Part shown: positions 20,481 to 31,904 of the stretch, one piece after another | How positions within the stretch are numbered: position 1 is the stretch's first letter | How the letters are laid out: each line of letters starts with the position of its first letter | Translations under genes and position numbers: made by a program | Origin: Pseudopyrenochaeta lycopersici | Lineage: Eukaryota > Ascomycota > Dothideomycetes > Pleosporales > Pseudopyrenochaetaceae | Length of the DNA: 64,000 nt | Reading direction: 5' to 3' | NCBI GenBank assembly: GCA_003313425.1 | Contig: NHZP01000036.1 | Location: 310,001 to 374,000, forward strand | Notes under the pieces: generated by a model | The model's database searches: none | What the model was told of the DNA's origin: nothing | The model's input: the letters and a program-made list of their open reading frames with translations, nothing else

Positions 20481-21101
20481 TGCGTTCTGTTAGAGGTAAC
20501 ATACTTACATTTTGTATGGCATCGCCGCACTCTTAAGTTCTTAACGCCACGAGGTTCACACAACATGCAGCCAACATGAGGGAACTCTTACTCCCTATTT
20601 TGTATGGGTAATAGGCCATACGCGAAAGCGCCGGGCTCATAACCTGTCAAAACTTGGGGGGTGTAAGAGTCTCTCGAGGTTCCCTGGCAGGATGATCGTC
20701 CCTGACCGCATGTAGATATGCAGTTGAGGGTCTTCACTATGGACTCGCTTGTGCCCATAAGTCGAGCGATTCTTTTAATGGTAGCTGGCCGGTTCTTAGT
20801 TTGCCGTTGCATTCTCTATTTAGAACTATAAAAGACTCATTAAGCGCCTCAGCGTTGAATTTAACTCTTACTTGCGCGACCGTGAGGTTTGAATTCCTTT
20901 CCAAGGTTTGTCCGCGGGCATCCACCTACCCCTAGGTTGGCAGTCACGGGTTCAATTCATTCATGTCAATCGCTGGTCAAAAATCCATATAGTCTCACTA
21001 TAGTTATCATACAATACTATCCCAATCCATCAGACATAACCGCTTTGCTAAAAGGAACCAAGCAATCGCTCTGCTAATTAGAAATGCTAGCTTCGCACCT
21101 A
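20481..21101. other. Intergenic region with no recognised gene
   Basis: Minus frames at 20588-20812 and 20737-20925 contain an HTH-like piece (ATIKRIARLMGTSESIVKTL) that could be another transposase relic, but too little remains to name it. Confidence 0.3.
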
Positions 21102-22469
21102 TTAGCCATTTCCACCATCCCCCGCTAGCTCGATGCCACCCTTGCTATCTACGGTCGTTGACCCCTCCAATTCAAACTGACGAAAGCCATATTGCGTAAA
21201 CTTGCCAGTCTTAGGGGCTGGTTTTGCTGAGGATTCATTCATATGCTGGGTGGAAGGCCTATGCGCGATCATGTTCAGATATTGGCGTAAAAATGGCAAG
21301 GTTGCAATCACTACACCAAGATTTGCATCGACGGCGGTCCAGAGCGCTGTAGATAGAGATAAATGGTTAGCATTGGTTCGCCCAACATAGAAGAGCTCTC
21401 AGTAACAGTGCCATGATAGAGGATAGATATTTGCAGTGTATATGCTTGGATATAGAGAGGAACTAGTTGTGGTAGCCAAGCCGCAGTCTTGGGCCTTAAC
21501 TTAGACAAAATCAGAATAAGGCACAGACTTACAGATATTGGTGAACGAGATAAATCCGGTAGATTCTGGCGGGAGTTCAAGAACCACGAATCGAGTTAGA
21601 CAGATAGCAATCTCAATAAGCCCAAGGCCGAAGATACCGTAAAGGGCTATTCGGGCTCGCCTTTGCATCCGCACTGTGTGGAACATATAATACGGCAAAA
21701 TGAATACTACCAGATATGAATTAACGGTGTAACTCAGTCAACAGTGTAGAGCACTTACTGATGATGTCGGAAGAAAAGTGAAGGCCCCATGCAATGTTAA
21801 AAAGCTTACTTGTTTCCTTAAAGCAGCCTTTCCCATCGAGCGTCCTTCAAACAATTAGCTAAGTCGAGCATTTTAGGGTAAGCCGATATAGTCAGATGGG
21901 AATCCATACCAATTTCGTTCTACCGGCAGGCATAGGAAAAGGTTGAGGGAGACAGATACGATAAATCCAGTGGCTGTGTAGACTGCTGTAGCCCACAAAG
22001 CGATTCTGTAAGCCATAAAGATTTCAGGGATAATCTGTACGTAGAACGCTAGAAGGGCGGCCTTGTAAAGGTAGAAGGTCGCAAAGAAGGGGTAACCACG
22101 AGCCCAAAAGTACTGCAACGTATATTAGTTCTGTCGAGCATGTACACATTTGGCCGTAGATGAGGCAGCTCTGATGATCGATTAGGTACTTACTACTAGT
22201 GCCCTCTGCAGTGTAGGTTTATCGCCGTGAAAGCCAGCAAGATTAGCATCGACGTCAGGATGGAGCAACTTCATGCGCATAAAGACGATATCAAATGAGC
22301 AGCATACCGCAGCTGAGCACCAGGCCAAGCAGAGAAATATATCGCTAATAGCAAGGCGCTGCCAGTTGATCCTAAGTTGTAGATAGAGACGGGCTAGAAT
22401 TAAGACAGCTCCAATAGTGAGGAGAACCCATTCGGTCGCGATGACCGCTGCTGCGGTTGAGGAATACAT
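21102..22469 (-). CDS. PTH11-like integral membrane protein (rhodopsin domain), gene A
   Basis: Five exons (22469-22194, 22112-21910, 21844-21759, 21706-21533, 21346-21102) with GT-AG introns give 984 nt, a multiple of three, and 327 residues. About seven hydrophobic segments are visible, among them EWVLLTIGAVLILARLYLQL, IFLCLAWCSAAVCCSFDIVF, a YFW/YKAALLAFYVQIIP region and RIALYGIFGLGLIEIAICLT. The LWTAVDANLGVVIATLPFLR motif of fungal rhodopsin-domain proteins precedes a hydrophilic tail. Members are plasma-membrane, GPCR-like proteins; PTH11 of Magnaporthe acts in surface sensing. The ligand is unknown. The start is the first ATG before TM1; the upstream in-frame codons have no ATG. Confidence 0.75.
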
Positions 22470-22982
22470 GGACCACAACTGTTGCAAACAGGCCAAAGAT
22501 TAATCTGAGGAGGCCACGGAACACTACACGCTTAATAAATGACTAGGAGGGTATCACCGTTATGTATGAATCTGTTTCCACCGCATCCTCATCGAACAAT
22601 CCCTTCCATCATCTGGTCTGAACTGTCTTATTCGAGATTCAGGGCGGCAGCTCACCGTTCACATGAAGCCGTGGCGCAATCAGCAGCCAAGCCAGCAGCA
22701 ATGTGCTTCTTTTTGTTGCGGAGGCTAACTCTTAAGGTTACTAGTACGGGGCTAACGCACATTTAAGGAAAGGTCATTGCGGGCTTTATGGGATTTGCCA
22801 GAGGCGAATTTCGAGCCACATCATGGACCGATAAGCACGGAAGCATCGATTACTAATAGTGGAATCCTGGGGTTCTGACACAAAACCTGATTGGCTAGTT
22901 CTGCCTGTTAACATGCAGGCTTGTGTCACATTACGACGAGGGGCGCTTTATCGCTCATGAATCCAATGCTTCGGGCAACACT

Positions 22983-23095
22983 ATGGACCACCCACTACTT
23001 TATTTTGGACCACCCATCGCACAGGCCACTGCGTCTGTGCGCTTGTATTCGCTCGAAATCGAGTTGTTTACGAACAACTATGGACCACCCATTTG
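22983..23095 (+). repeat. Three spaced copies of GGACCACCCA
   Basis: The word GGACCACCCA occurs three times within about 110 bp, twice inside the longer word CTATGGACCACCCA. The spacing is irregular (about 25 and 70 bp), so this is not a simple tandem array. It might be a cluster of protein-binding sites or subterminal repeats of a transposon end. Confidence 0.5.
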
Positions 23096-23166
23096 AAGTA
23101 CGATGGTCTCCTGTATCAAAATTGTATCAGACTTCAGGTAGCAGTATGCACATACTGGCCGGACGC

Positions 23167-23216
23167 ATCCTACGCGTCCTACACATCCTACGCGTCCTAC
23201 ACATCCTACGCGTCCT
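23167..23216 (+). repeat. 18-bp minisatellite
   Basis: The unit CCTACGCGTCCTACACAT is repeated two and two-thirds times, itself built of two similar 9-bp halves. Confidence 0.85.
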
Positions 23217-23559
23217 CTGCACTTCTAGTTCTGAGTCATTCCTTTTGGCGCGAAGTTATCATGCATATTAGTAGCTTCTATGGAGTAATCCATAGAAAAA
23301 CTGTATATGATCTTTTTCTCCTAGCACCTATCGTGGATTTCGAAGCCCTATGCCAAAGTCCTCATTATGGACGATCCTATCTCAGAGAACCAGCCTTTAG
23401 AAGAGAGCCTCCTTGACGAAGGCTACTTCGAAGCCCCTAGCCTCTAGTCATTAGTCTGTATCCGATGGGAAGTCCATTTCAAGCGATTTTAATCCTTCCC
23501 AAGCTGACCCTTCCGAAACAAGACGGCCGAAAAAGTACTAGGACCTTCCACCACCACCT

Positions 23560-24405
23560 GCTAATTCCTTCGTTTCCTACGAGATTGCAAAATCTACCGC
23601 TCATGACTGAGCTCGTAGCCATGGCTACGACATTTCAGTAAAGAAGGGCTACAAGAATACACAGGGGAAGATAATTCGGAGGGTTCTCTCTTGCACTGGC
23701 GGTGGTAAGCTTGATAATAAGAGGAGGTTGACAGAAGAAACACGCGTTCAAAAGAAAAGAAGCGAAAAGAAGGGAGGATGTCAGGCACAGATCTGGCTTG
23801 CTGCAGATGAACTTAAAGGTCCGGAAGGTACTTGGAGTATCCGCCATGCTCGCGGTACACGAAGCAGCCGACATAACCACCCTAAAGCTCGTGAAGTCGA
23901 TTTACCTGGGCATCGCCGACGCGCTCGAACGCAGCTTGAGGTCAATCCGATAATTCATCAACACCGGGCTGCACGTATCAAACCACAACAGACGCTCGCA
24001 GTTATCCGGCAGCAATTTCCTGACGTTCCTATTATACTTCAAGGCGTTCTAAACGAACATTCACGTCAACGCCGCGATTTCGTTGACAGCCATACGCCTG
24101 CTGAAGCCGCAATCCTTGTCCTTAAAGAGCATGGGTTCTACTACGATCTTGTTATTGGAGAAGATTCCCGAGTTAAACGCCTCTTCTTTGCTGATCAAGA
24201 CTCGATTGAGCTCCTCTGCCGCTAGCCTGACGTCTTTATACTCGACTGCACGTATAAAACGAACGAGTATAACCTCCCAATCCTCAATATCGTCGCCGCG
24301 TCCTGTCAAAATAAGACAATCCAAGTTGGTCTTTGCTTCCTTTCAGGTGAATCAGAGGAAGCTGCGGGGCTTATCCAAATAATCAAATATCCAAATAAAT
24401 CCGGA
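23560..24405 (+). pseudogene. MULE transposase, N-terminal half (FAR1-like DNA-binding region plus start of the catalytic domain)
   Basis: From about 23700 one frame runs GGCQAQIW...W-S-I-R, then HNHPK and PGHRRRARTQ, as in the FAR1/WRKY-GCM1-like domain of Mutator-like transposases. It continues as LVIGEDSRVKRLFFADQDSI, a stop at 24224, and then PDVFILDCTYKTNEYNLPIL, which is the first catalytic block with the LDCTYKTN signature. It ends after FLSGESEE where AT-rich simple sequence begins. One stop is also present near the start. The rest of the catalytic domain and the C-terminus are missing. Confidence 0.75.
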
Positions 24406-24520
24406 CATTGCAATTTGATTCGATTTGGATAAAGTTTACCCTGATTTGATTTGATTTTGATTTTGATTTGGATAGATTTGATTTGATTGGATAGATTTGA
24501 ATTCGATTTATCTGTTTGCA
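24395..24520 (+). repeat. AT-rich low-complexity tract of GATTT-type units
   Basis: A degenerate run of GATTTGATTT and TTTTGATTTGGATA units directly at the end of the MULE relic. It may be slippage or RIP-aided expansion. Confidence 0.7.
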
Positions 24521-24529
24521 ACCCTGGCT

Positions 24530-24640
24530 CTATTTGGTGTCGACGATCGCGGGCGTCCTGTTTAGATGGCGACCAGAAGATAGCAACGCCATGATACACG
24601 AGACCACTCAGCACACTAGACCACTCAGCACACAACACAC
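24530..24640 (-). pseudogene. pogo/Fot1 transposase C-terminal scrap
   Basis: On the minus strand, VYHGVAIFWSPSKQDARDRR closely parallels the tail of the intact pogo transposase at 53987-55711 (QYHGGAVFWSPSKRREAEFR). Nothing else of that transposase is adjacent. Confidence 0.6.
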
Positions 24641-24684
24641 CAGAGCACTTTTAGACCGCTCAAGACGGGAAGACCTTTGATGAC

Positions 24685-25381
24685 GTTGGTATGATGAATA
24701 TGATGCTAAGTGGTGATGAGTGGTGCCGATGCCGATGCTGAGTGGTGATGAGCGAACAAGACTTTGTCGTCAGCACCACTTGATTGAGGAATAGCTCGAA
24801 GCGTGACTCTCTCATGTGAGTATTTCATACAGTGAAAGAATATAAAAAGAAAGTCGAGCCCGCATGCGAATCATATTCTGCGAGCAGTGCAGCCTCCGCG
24901 CCAATACACTCCTCACCTATTATTCGTTCACATTCTGTTGTGAAGCTCTTTGACGTCTGGAAACTCTCGCTTCAATGGGCTCATGTCTAGAGATGCGTAG
25001 TTGCTGGCAGATCTGAATGCTCTAGTAAGACTCATTCATTGCCCGTTGCAAGCCGGCTCATGCGGATATCAAATAATCTTCTCACTGGCGATGAAGTTGA
25101 GCTACTAACGTATCAGAGAGAAGCGCAGGAGATCCTCTGGAAATTGTTCGGCGGAGCACGTTCGGTCCAGCCTCCTAACATCACAGAATGGCTTTTGATG
25201 TTGTGAGGACCTCTTTCGGGCCCTGAGACGGCGCTATATATAGCTAACGTTACTGATAATAGAACAGCCCGAAAAGCAAAGGAGCCCGAATGGATGACAG
25301 CACAAATCAAGTTCAGTCTAACTTATTTTTAGGGACTCACAGGATAGTGACTGCCATACAACATCAACCCGCCGCCCATGA
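24685..25381. repeat. Dispersed repeat R, copy 1 (about 0.7 kb)
   Basis: Near-identical to parts of 51868-52792 and 61065-61985. It begins with a GTGGTGAGTGG/GCCGATGCC-type short-repeat zone and includes a TATATATAG box (about 25230). It ends at CCGCCGCCCATGA, earlier than the other two copies. A small minus-strand frame that is open in copies 2 and 3 is broken here by one extra base in GACGTCAAAGAGC. The class is unknown: it could be a solo LTR or another non-autonomous element. Confidence 0.8.
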
Positions 25382-25542
25382 TACATGCCTTGTCCCGGCC
25401 TATCTTCTTTAAGCCATGCTTCTTCGATAGCTTCCTCAGCACCTGAGGTCCGCATTAGAGATAGTCTAAAGGGAACTAGTGCAGCTATGAAATAGGAACA
25501 ATCTTCTTATTGGACGGCTATACTCTCAACCTTAGGTAGACA

Positions 25543-26705
25543 CTAAAAGCGTGTCTGCTTATGAATGAAGTTCTCCAACGTCTCCAATGCAGCGTCTAAT
25601 AGCCTTGGCTGGCCGAGTGGGAGTCTAATGTACCCTTTCAAACTATTGACTCCTTCTTCACCGAAACAATGTCCTCCAGGCAGAACGACGATGCCTTCTT
25701 GCTCAGCTAACTGTTTGCTGAACGCGACATCATCCGACGCTGATCCGTCCTCATTCAAAATTTGAACGAACGCCGTCGCTGCCCCATCTGGCTTAGCCCA
25801 TCGGCATCGTCGGGCATTGCGCTTAATGAACTCGTCAAGTATGGCCATACTTTCGGCGCAGGTCGTCATATTGCGTTCCATTAACCGGGGTAGTACCTCC
25901 TCACTCAACGCAAATGCGGCAACATTATCATCGAGTCGCGACACGCTGGTAGTCGTATAGTCTCGGAGGGTTGTAATCCGTTGCATAATTTCTGCATCTT
26001 GCGATACTACCCAGCCTACCCTAATTCCAGGTAAGCCGTGGGCTTTAGAGACAGAGCCCGTTGAGATGGCATGGTTATAACCTAAAGAGACTAGAGGCGG
26101 CGGGCGGTTGCCCGTGTGAAATAGAGGGCTGTAAACCTCATCAGAGAAGACCACAATACCATGGTCTCGGGCGAGGGCCAAGATCTGCTCCAGTTTGTCC
26201 TTGGAAATTACGGCCCCGGTAGGATTATTTGGGTTGCTATGATCTTGTCAGTTTCCACTCTGGCACTGCCACACAGATATAGGGAGAGCCAACTTAATAA
26301 TGATAGCCTTAGTGTTGGGCTTAATCATGCCAGCAACCTCTTCCACATTAGAAGACCAATCATTATCCTCATTCATAGCCCACAGGCTAACATCAACTCC
26401 ATTGTACCTCGGCAAAAGATATAACTGCCCATATGTCGGGTACTGACAGACTATATGGTCGCCAGCGCCACAGATTGCAGCCAAAACGAGATAGTTTGCC
26501 ATAACGGAACCCGGTGTGATAACGACGTTTGCAGCTGTTAATGGGGCTTCGGGTGAGGAGTGAATCTTGGCAATTCGCTCTCGAAGCCGCAAAGAACCTA
26601 GCAGCGTGCCATAGGTAAGCTTCAGGTTTGGATCTAGGGCTGCATGGCTAGTATCCGGAGCCAGTTGCTGCAGCTCGTTCAGAGAGAGCGCTGACACGAA
26701 GGAGT
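25543..26705 (-). CDS. Class I/II PLP-dependent aminotransferase
   Basis: Two exons are clear: 26705-26294 and 26236-25543, joined by a 57-nt intron with an AACTGAC branch site, giving 367 residues plus a partial first codon. The upstream exon(s) carrying the start were not resolved (a possible Met lies near 26970, in MQRAEPFKIDQW). The junction restores NNPNNPTGAVISKD, the fold-type I N-x-x-x-N-P-T-G signature. DEVYSPLF follows, then the Schiff-base lysine in STGSVSKAHGLPGIRVGW, and a C-terminal arginine in YIRLPLGQ. The enzyme would transfer an amino group, or carry out a related PLP reaction, in the cytosol. The substrate cannot be read from the sequence. A RidA-family gene, whose family often clears enamine by-products of PLP enzymes, is 32 kb away. 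Confidence 0.8.
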
Positions 26706-26759
26706 CTGAAAGCCCACATAGGCGTCAGCATCACATAGCTACTGTATTCTCCTTTCACA

Positions 26760-28220
26760 ATCTTACCATAGAGACAAATTTTCGCTTCTGGCTATATAAC
26801 GATACACATTAATCTCGGATATACGGAGGGTGATCTTGTCTAAAGGGCTGACGAACCCCATATTCCTCCACTAAAACCCGGAAAGAAAATTTGTTAGCTG
26901 TCCGTAAGAGAAACCCTCGAGTTAGGTTTACCCACTCCACTGGTCGATCTTGAACGGCTCGGCTCTCTGCATGGTGATTTCAATTTGGATTGGGCGATGA
27001 AGTGCTTAAGATCCTTAGACAGACGATCTGTATCACGGTTAGAGACTATTGGGGGCGGGAAGGTAAATATACCATTAGTGTGTGTGTGTGTGTGTGTGTG
27101 TGACTAATATACTGCTTTGTCAAACACGCCCATCATTCGCTATTTTTAAACGCCGGCTATCTCCGACTGTCACGTGGATCAGGTCCGGTCGTCAATCCCG
27201 TCGACAGATGTTCGCGCGAGAAGCAGCCTAGGGTGTAGTCTTGAGTTAGGACCACTTCTGGTAGCGGAGAACGTTTCTGATGAGAGAATGACTTCGGCAG
27301 TAACCACCACCGCATAAGCAGATAGAGATAATCGCTGAAGATTTGGTTTTGCGCCTTCTACCACTCGGCTAGCCGACCTACTATCGGCTCGCCGATGCGT
27401 CGCTTGACAAGTAGTCACTTCAACCAACAAACGCTGCGCAATGGCATTAGACAAAATACACAGTTCGCACTTGGTGCCACAGCTTCCTCCCCAGCTGCCG
27501 CGATGTCTAGCTACAAGCTATATCAACAGCTATGGTCTCGAGAAGACTTGAGCCCAGCAGCTGACCGCCACGAGCATCCGTCTGTCAGAGTGTACTATAA
27601 CCCGGTATCTTATCCATGTAGCAGTAGCTCTAGACGGGTCTCTCAACACTTTCTGCACCTGTAGTTCGCAAGCCTGTTCTATATCTTCTTTCGAGAACCA
27701 TTCATATGGCGTGTTTTCGTCATGGAGTGCCGTAACTTGCCCTGGGTGATCCGCGTGAGAAGCCTTGCGTTATTGTAGATGTTTCCTCATTTTTGTTGAC
27801 AGAGTCATGGGGTGAATCCGCTTTCCACACGTTGGAGCTTCCATTGCTATGTACAAATGGGCCACAAAGACTCTGGAAGGGTGATTGTGCGTACTACGAT
27901 TGGTCGTGGGTGCAATGGAGATTGCTTCCCGGACATTCAATCCCTTTGTCACGTTCAATGAAGAGGATTCGAGGATGGTTCTGGGCGTTTGGTGTCACGG
28001 TAACCACCATTGTTCCCGCAACACCTGAATTGGCTAGCCCTGTCGAGGCCTGAGCTCGAGCACAGGCCTAGCCCCTGAGTATTCTTCTGCACCTCAGTTT
28101 CTGTCCTCTTCTCTTCTTAACGCAACGTCTTGTATTACACCTGAGATTGTACGTAGTATAATAATTAGCTACTTAGTTAAGCGTTGAAATCTCTACTCGT
28201 GGCCTCTCGTGATAATAGCC
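26760..28220. other. Intergenic region
   Basis: No gene supported. It holds a TG microsatellite (27078-27102). Short frames at 27395-27664, 27793-28053 and 27179-27454 lack motifs. The 21-22 bp word near 27390 matches one inside the palindrome arms (about 4769). Confidence 0.4.
27078..27102 (+). repeat. (TG)n microsatellite
   Basis: An uninterrupted alternation of about twelve TG units. Confidence 0.95.
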
Positions 28221-29555
28221 TTATATTAGTAAGGTTACAGATGAGGAGTCTTGTGCTATACTCTCTGAAAGGTGAGATCCTGAGCGTGATCGCGTTGATG
28301 CTGGCCTTGGATCTGGAGTAGTGATAGCGTGTATAGATGTTGCGCTCGGCTTTTTTGACAGCACGCTCATTTGCACTGCGGTGGTAATTTGTTGGCTATG
28401 CTGGCCGGAACCTATATTGACGCTAATATTCTGGCTAAAACCCATACCACCTGTTGTGAAGTTCTGCACGAATTTTCTGAGCATGGGTAGGGTTGCCGAC
28501 ATGAGCGAATAGCCGAGTAAGACTTGCTGCCAGATTACCGTAGCAGCGACGTTCACGCCGGTTTCATTGCTGGAGAAAAAGCGGATCGATGTGACCAGGT
28601 ACGCGATGATGCAGGCGACGGCTCTAAAGGTCGGTTAGCGAGTCTCAGAAATAGGAGGGAGCCACGTAGCTTACGGAAGCCGGAAAGCGAATGCGATGAT
28701 GACAAGGAGCTTTTCGCTCCATGCCATATTGATGCTGATGAGGAAAAGGGCTGGTAATATCACGATTGCGCACTCAAGCATAATCTCTGATATGAAAATT
28801 GCTAGTAATCGGGCTGCCTGGCTCATGCGTAAGCGGTCGTACATTGTGAAAAGATTTTGCTGGAATAAACTGTGAGAAACTTGAGAAGGAGCGACAGACA
28901 TGATTAGCACACTTGACGTTCTGCTGACCTAGCACGACGTAGTTGGGTGAACAATCGACCGAAATGGTCAGTGCAGAAGCCGCTCCCCATGCGCAAGTAA
29001 TGGCTATAGCGACATTGCTGGCCCACCATTGCGTCTTGAGCTCGTAGGTGAATAACGTTCGGATCGTAAGTAGGAGGGAGCATTTTGAAAGACATAGAGC
29101 GACGACGAGGAGGATCCGACTTGCAAAGAAGAACTACGGGTTGAAAAAAGAGTTATTATGCGATCTGACTTCAGGGTTAACCGCTAAGAGGGCTAGGTAC
29201 CTTGACCATGTGAGCTAAGTCTCGAGAGTCAACCATGGAAGTAGCTTTCCCGAGACCGTTATGGTATGCAATAAAAATGGAGATCCACTGGCCGAGGCCG
29301 ACGATCTGATTTGGATGATAAGCAAATCTGGCTTGAAGCTGGTGGGTAATACATGAGGCTGACTTTTGCGCATACAATGACTAGATCATCGAGGCCCCAT
29401 CTGTGCCATTTTACAATGGTGATGCGCACGATGAGGACTAGAAAAGTGAAGACTAAGGTGATAACAGCTGCGATGAATATCGGGGCACCGTAGTCAGTTT
29501 CTGAAACTACAGCAAAGCGATTTCCGGTCGGTGCTGCTGGGGACGGCAGAGACAT
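28221..29555 (-). CDS. PTH11-like integral membrane protein (rhodopsin domain), gene B
   Basis: ATG at 29555 (MSLPSPAAPTG). Exons on the minus strand give TM1 (APIFIAAVITLVFTFLVLIV) followed by WGLDDLVI, then LGQWISIFIAYHNGLGK, then FFFASRILLVVALCLSKCSL and VAIAITCAWGAASALTISVD, then ECAIVILPALFLISINMAW, and finally LMSATLPMLRKFVQNFTTGG with a long Ser/Thr-rich tail. Seven hydrophobic segments, a DD motif after TM1 and the ATLP-x-L-R...F-T-T-G-G motif after TM7 are typical of fungal rhodopsin-domain (PTH11/SAT4-like) proteins. Introns lie at about 29370, 29190, 28915 and 28665; the first is very short (about 37 nt) and uncertain. No stop breaks the gene. Confidence 0.7.
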
Positions 29556-29789
29556 GGGAAGCTGCAAAGTTGTAGATATGGGGATTTGGAGGTTGAAGAT
29601 GATAACGAGTTCCGACTCCGAAACGGCGGAACCACAGGCATATCTTAAACTCGCAGTTGTATTCTGACCAATGTGTCGAGGTGCTGCATTGCGTGAAGGG
29701 TGGTGTTCATTCAGCGACACGAAGATATGCGGCGATGCGGCAAAGCAAGCATGGCCAAGCTGGACCCTCCCTGAGATCATTCAGGCTAG

Positions 29790-31209
29790 TCATAGAGTCG
29801 ATCAGGGATAGTAAAATCGGTTGAAATTTGTAATGTCTATCCCTGGGCGGCTTCGACAGAGTGCTCACTTTGAGGCTCTAGCGTTGTAAGCATCTAACTT
29901 GGTCAAGTCCGTTTTCCAGCCTGTTGTCGCCATTGAATCACATGCAATACAATCCTAAAATTGCGTCTCAAACTTTAGTTACCATAGCCGAGCATTACCT
30001 TGTACTATAGATTATCCCAACCTCCGTTACCTATTAGACCTTATTCATCAACCAAGATCCGTTAAGATCTTAACAGTTTCAAATTTCAATAGTACAGGGC
30101 CTGAAAATTGGGCCCTCCAAAAGGCAGACAGAGATATGGGGTAGTCTGGGACTGGGTTCTGATTCTGGTCCCCTTGGGTCCAAAGTCCCTTCGAACTCCT
30201 TACTGCTTTGAGTGGGATGACTTGTAAGAGTTGAGCTGAAACTGGTTGCGAGGTGCCAAGAACAGGTGTGTGAAGCAGCTGAACTAACCTCGTCCCATAA
30301 TGCAACAAAGGAATGATGTCACGCCAGACGTAGTTGTAATGCGCTGTGGCAAGGCAGAAATTTCTGCCCTATCGCATTATGTAGCTTTGGTTCACTCCTG
30401 AAGACCTGAAACCATGGCAGAGCTGATAGTGGCATCAAAGCAACGTACCTTGTCAGGAGTATGCTGGACTGCTTGGGCCCGCTTTGGTCCGGAGGGCAAA
30501 GCAGGAAAGCCCACCTCCTCAAAGCTAGAAGATCGCATAGACCCGCGCCGCCCCCTCACTCCTTCGCATAAGCTGCCCATCCGCGCCATCACTGCACATG
30601 GCAGACTCGAGAGCGTTTGTCGAGGATATCGTTGAGGGAGTAAAGGGCTTCGTCCTCTGATGCAGCATACTAAATCAGACACCACTAGAACTATGTTGAC
30701 TCTAACCTCAAATAATTGCATACTCTGTAAGTCTCCTGAACGAGCAAAGGTCCTCCGGTCAACTTTGTCGTTAAGAAGCGCGAGACTCCCTCATAGGTAA
30801 GAGAAGCGGGTGAAAGAACAAGGCCGGCGTAGAGCCGTGGTTCCGCATCTCCTAGTGGAGCAACGGGCTTGGGTCTCCCATGTCTTCATGCATCTAAGCC
30901 AATGCTTTATGGCGATACGAGAGGCCCTTGTTTGCTATAGGTGCTTGATGAGACAGCTAATACGGGATTCCAACACCCGTGTGGCTTAGGCACTTAAAGC
31001 TTTGATACAGGAAATGCCCCGGCGGCAAGAGTTGATGGGGGGTCCCTGCCAGGGGTTGGAGCGGGTATAAGAGGCAGTGGAGCGTGAGAACCAGCAGGGT
31101 CAAACCTGAAGACCTTTTCCCCAAATCCCTCCGCCCATCGTTCCCATAGCACAACCCTGCTACTCAATCCTTTTCTGTCTACTGCTCGCAACGCCCCAAC
31201 TCGTTAATC
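29790..31209. other. Intergenic region
   Basis: No supported gene. Frames of 86-109 codons on the minus strand (30048-30308, 30319-30522, 30392-30721) overlap one another and show no domain. The last 150 bp are the likely promoter of the gene at 31210. Confidence 0.4.
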
Positions 31210-31904
31210 ATGGGCACTCGTCACCTTATCTGCGTGTTCTACAACGGTCGCTTCGTCATCGCCCAATACGGTCAGTGGGATGGCTACCCCGAGGGCCAAG
31301 GGGTAAATCTTATGAAATTCTTACGCGTGCCGATTAACATCCAGCGCCTTAAGGATGGACTTAGGCACATCTACGAAGCGTCCGAACAAGAGCTAATTAC
31401 GGCCAAAAGACGAATCAATGAGCTACGCGGACTAGAGAGCAAAATCTGGATGGAATTTGCTGCACAACCCATGTCCAAGTTGACAAGCGAGATCATGGAT
31501 AGGCTCTGCCCTTCTCTCTCCAGAGACACCGGCGCCGCCATACTTGAAGTAATCAGCCGTGCTAAAGACGAAAGAAAGGTCCCAATTAAACTTGCACTTT
31601 CCTTTGCGAACGATTGGTTGTATTGCGAATTTGCATATGTCGTCGACCTTAATACAGAGGTACTTGAAGTCTTTTATGGCACTGAGGAGAAGACACCTGA
31701 TCATCGATTTGGAGATGTGGGAGAGGAAAACGATACGGTCCCGATCTTAACATCCTCATTTAAATTCTCCGCGCTACAAAGTATGGAGAGCGAACAAGAA
31801 TTTCTCGACCGAGTGGCCGAGGACATGGTAAGTGTGTTGGCTTTAATGCAGTCAAGCACGGTGCTAACGAGACTATTTCTCAGGACGAGCTCGAGAGCGC
31901 CTGA
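31210..31904 (+). CDS. Conserved fungal protein of unknown function (MGTRHL-type)
   Basis: The ATG at 31210 opens MGTRHLICVFYNGRFVIAQY, then GQWDGYPEGQG, a start I recognise from a widespread uncharacterised fungal family. A 56-nt intron (31828-31883, GTAAGT...GCTAAC...CAG) near the 3' end removes a longer read-through tail and gives 212 residues ending DELESA. The N-terminal strand pattern and the acidic middle (FYGTEEKTPDHRFGDVGEEN) carry no catalytic signature I can name. The N-terminal motif includes invariant Gly, Arg, His and a Q-Y-G-Q-W-D-G-Y-P loop, suggesting a conserved binding site. It looks intact and the flanks are intergenic. Confidence 0.7.

Larger units (their letters stand above)
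22520..23559. other. Intergenic region with short repeats
   Basis: No convincing gene. It contains the two short repeats listed separately (22983-23095 and 23167-23216). Plus frames at 22921-23271 and 23093-23416 merely translate the repeats. Confidence 0.4.

Noticed and set aside
24395..24520. Centromere- or telomere-like repeat
   Set aside because: The GATTT-type tract is short and degenerate, and no TTAGGG arrays are present.
29177..29377. Separate small gene inside PTH11-like gene B
   Set aside because: It is an exon with the LGQWISIFIAY membrane segment of gene B.
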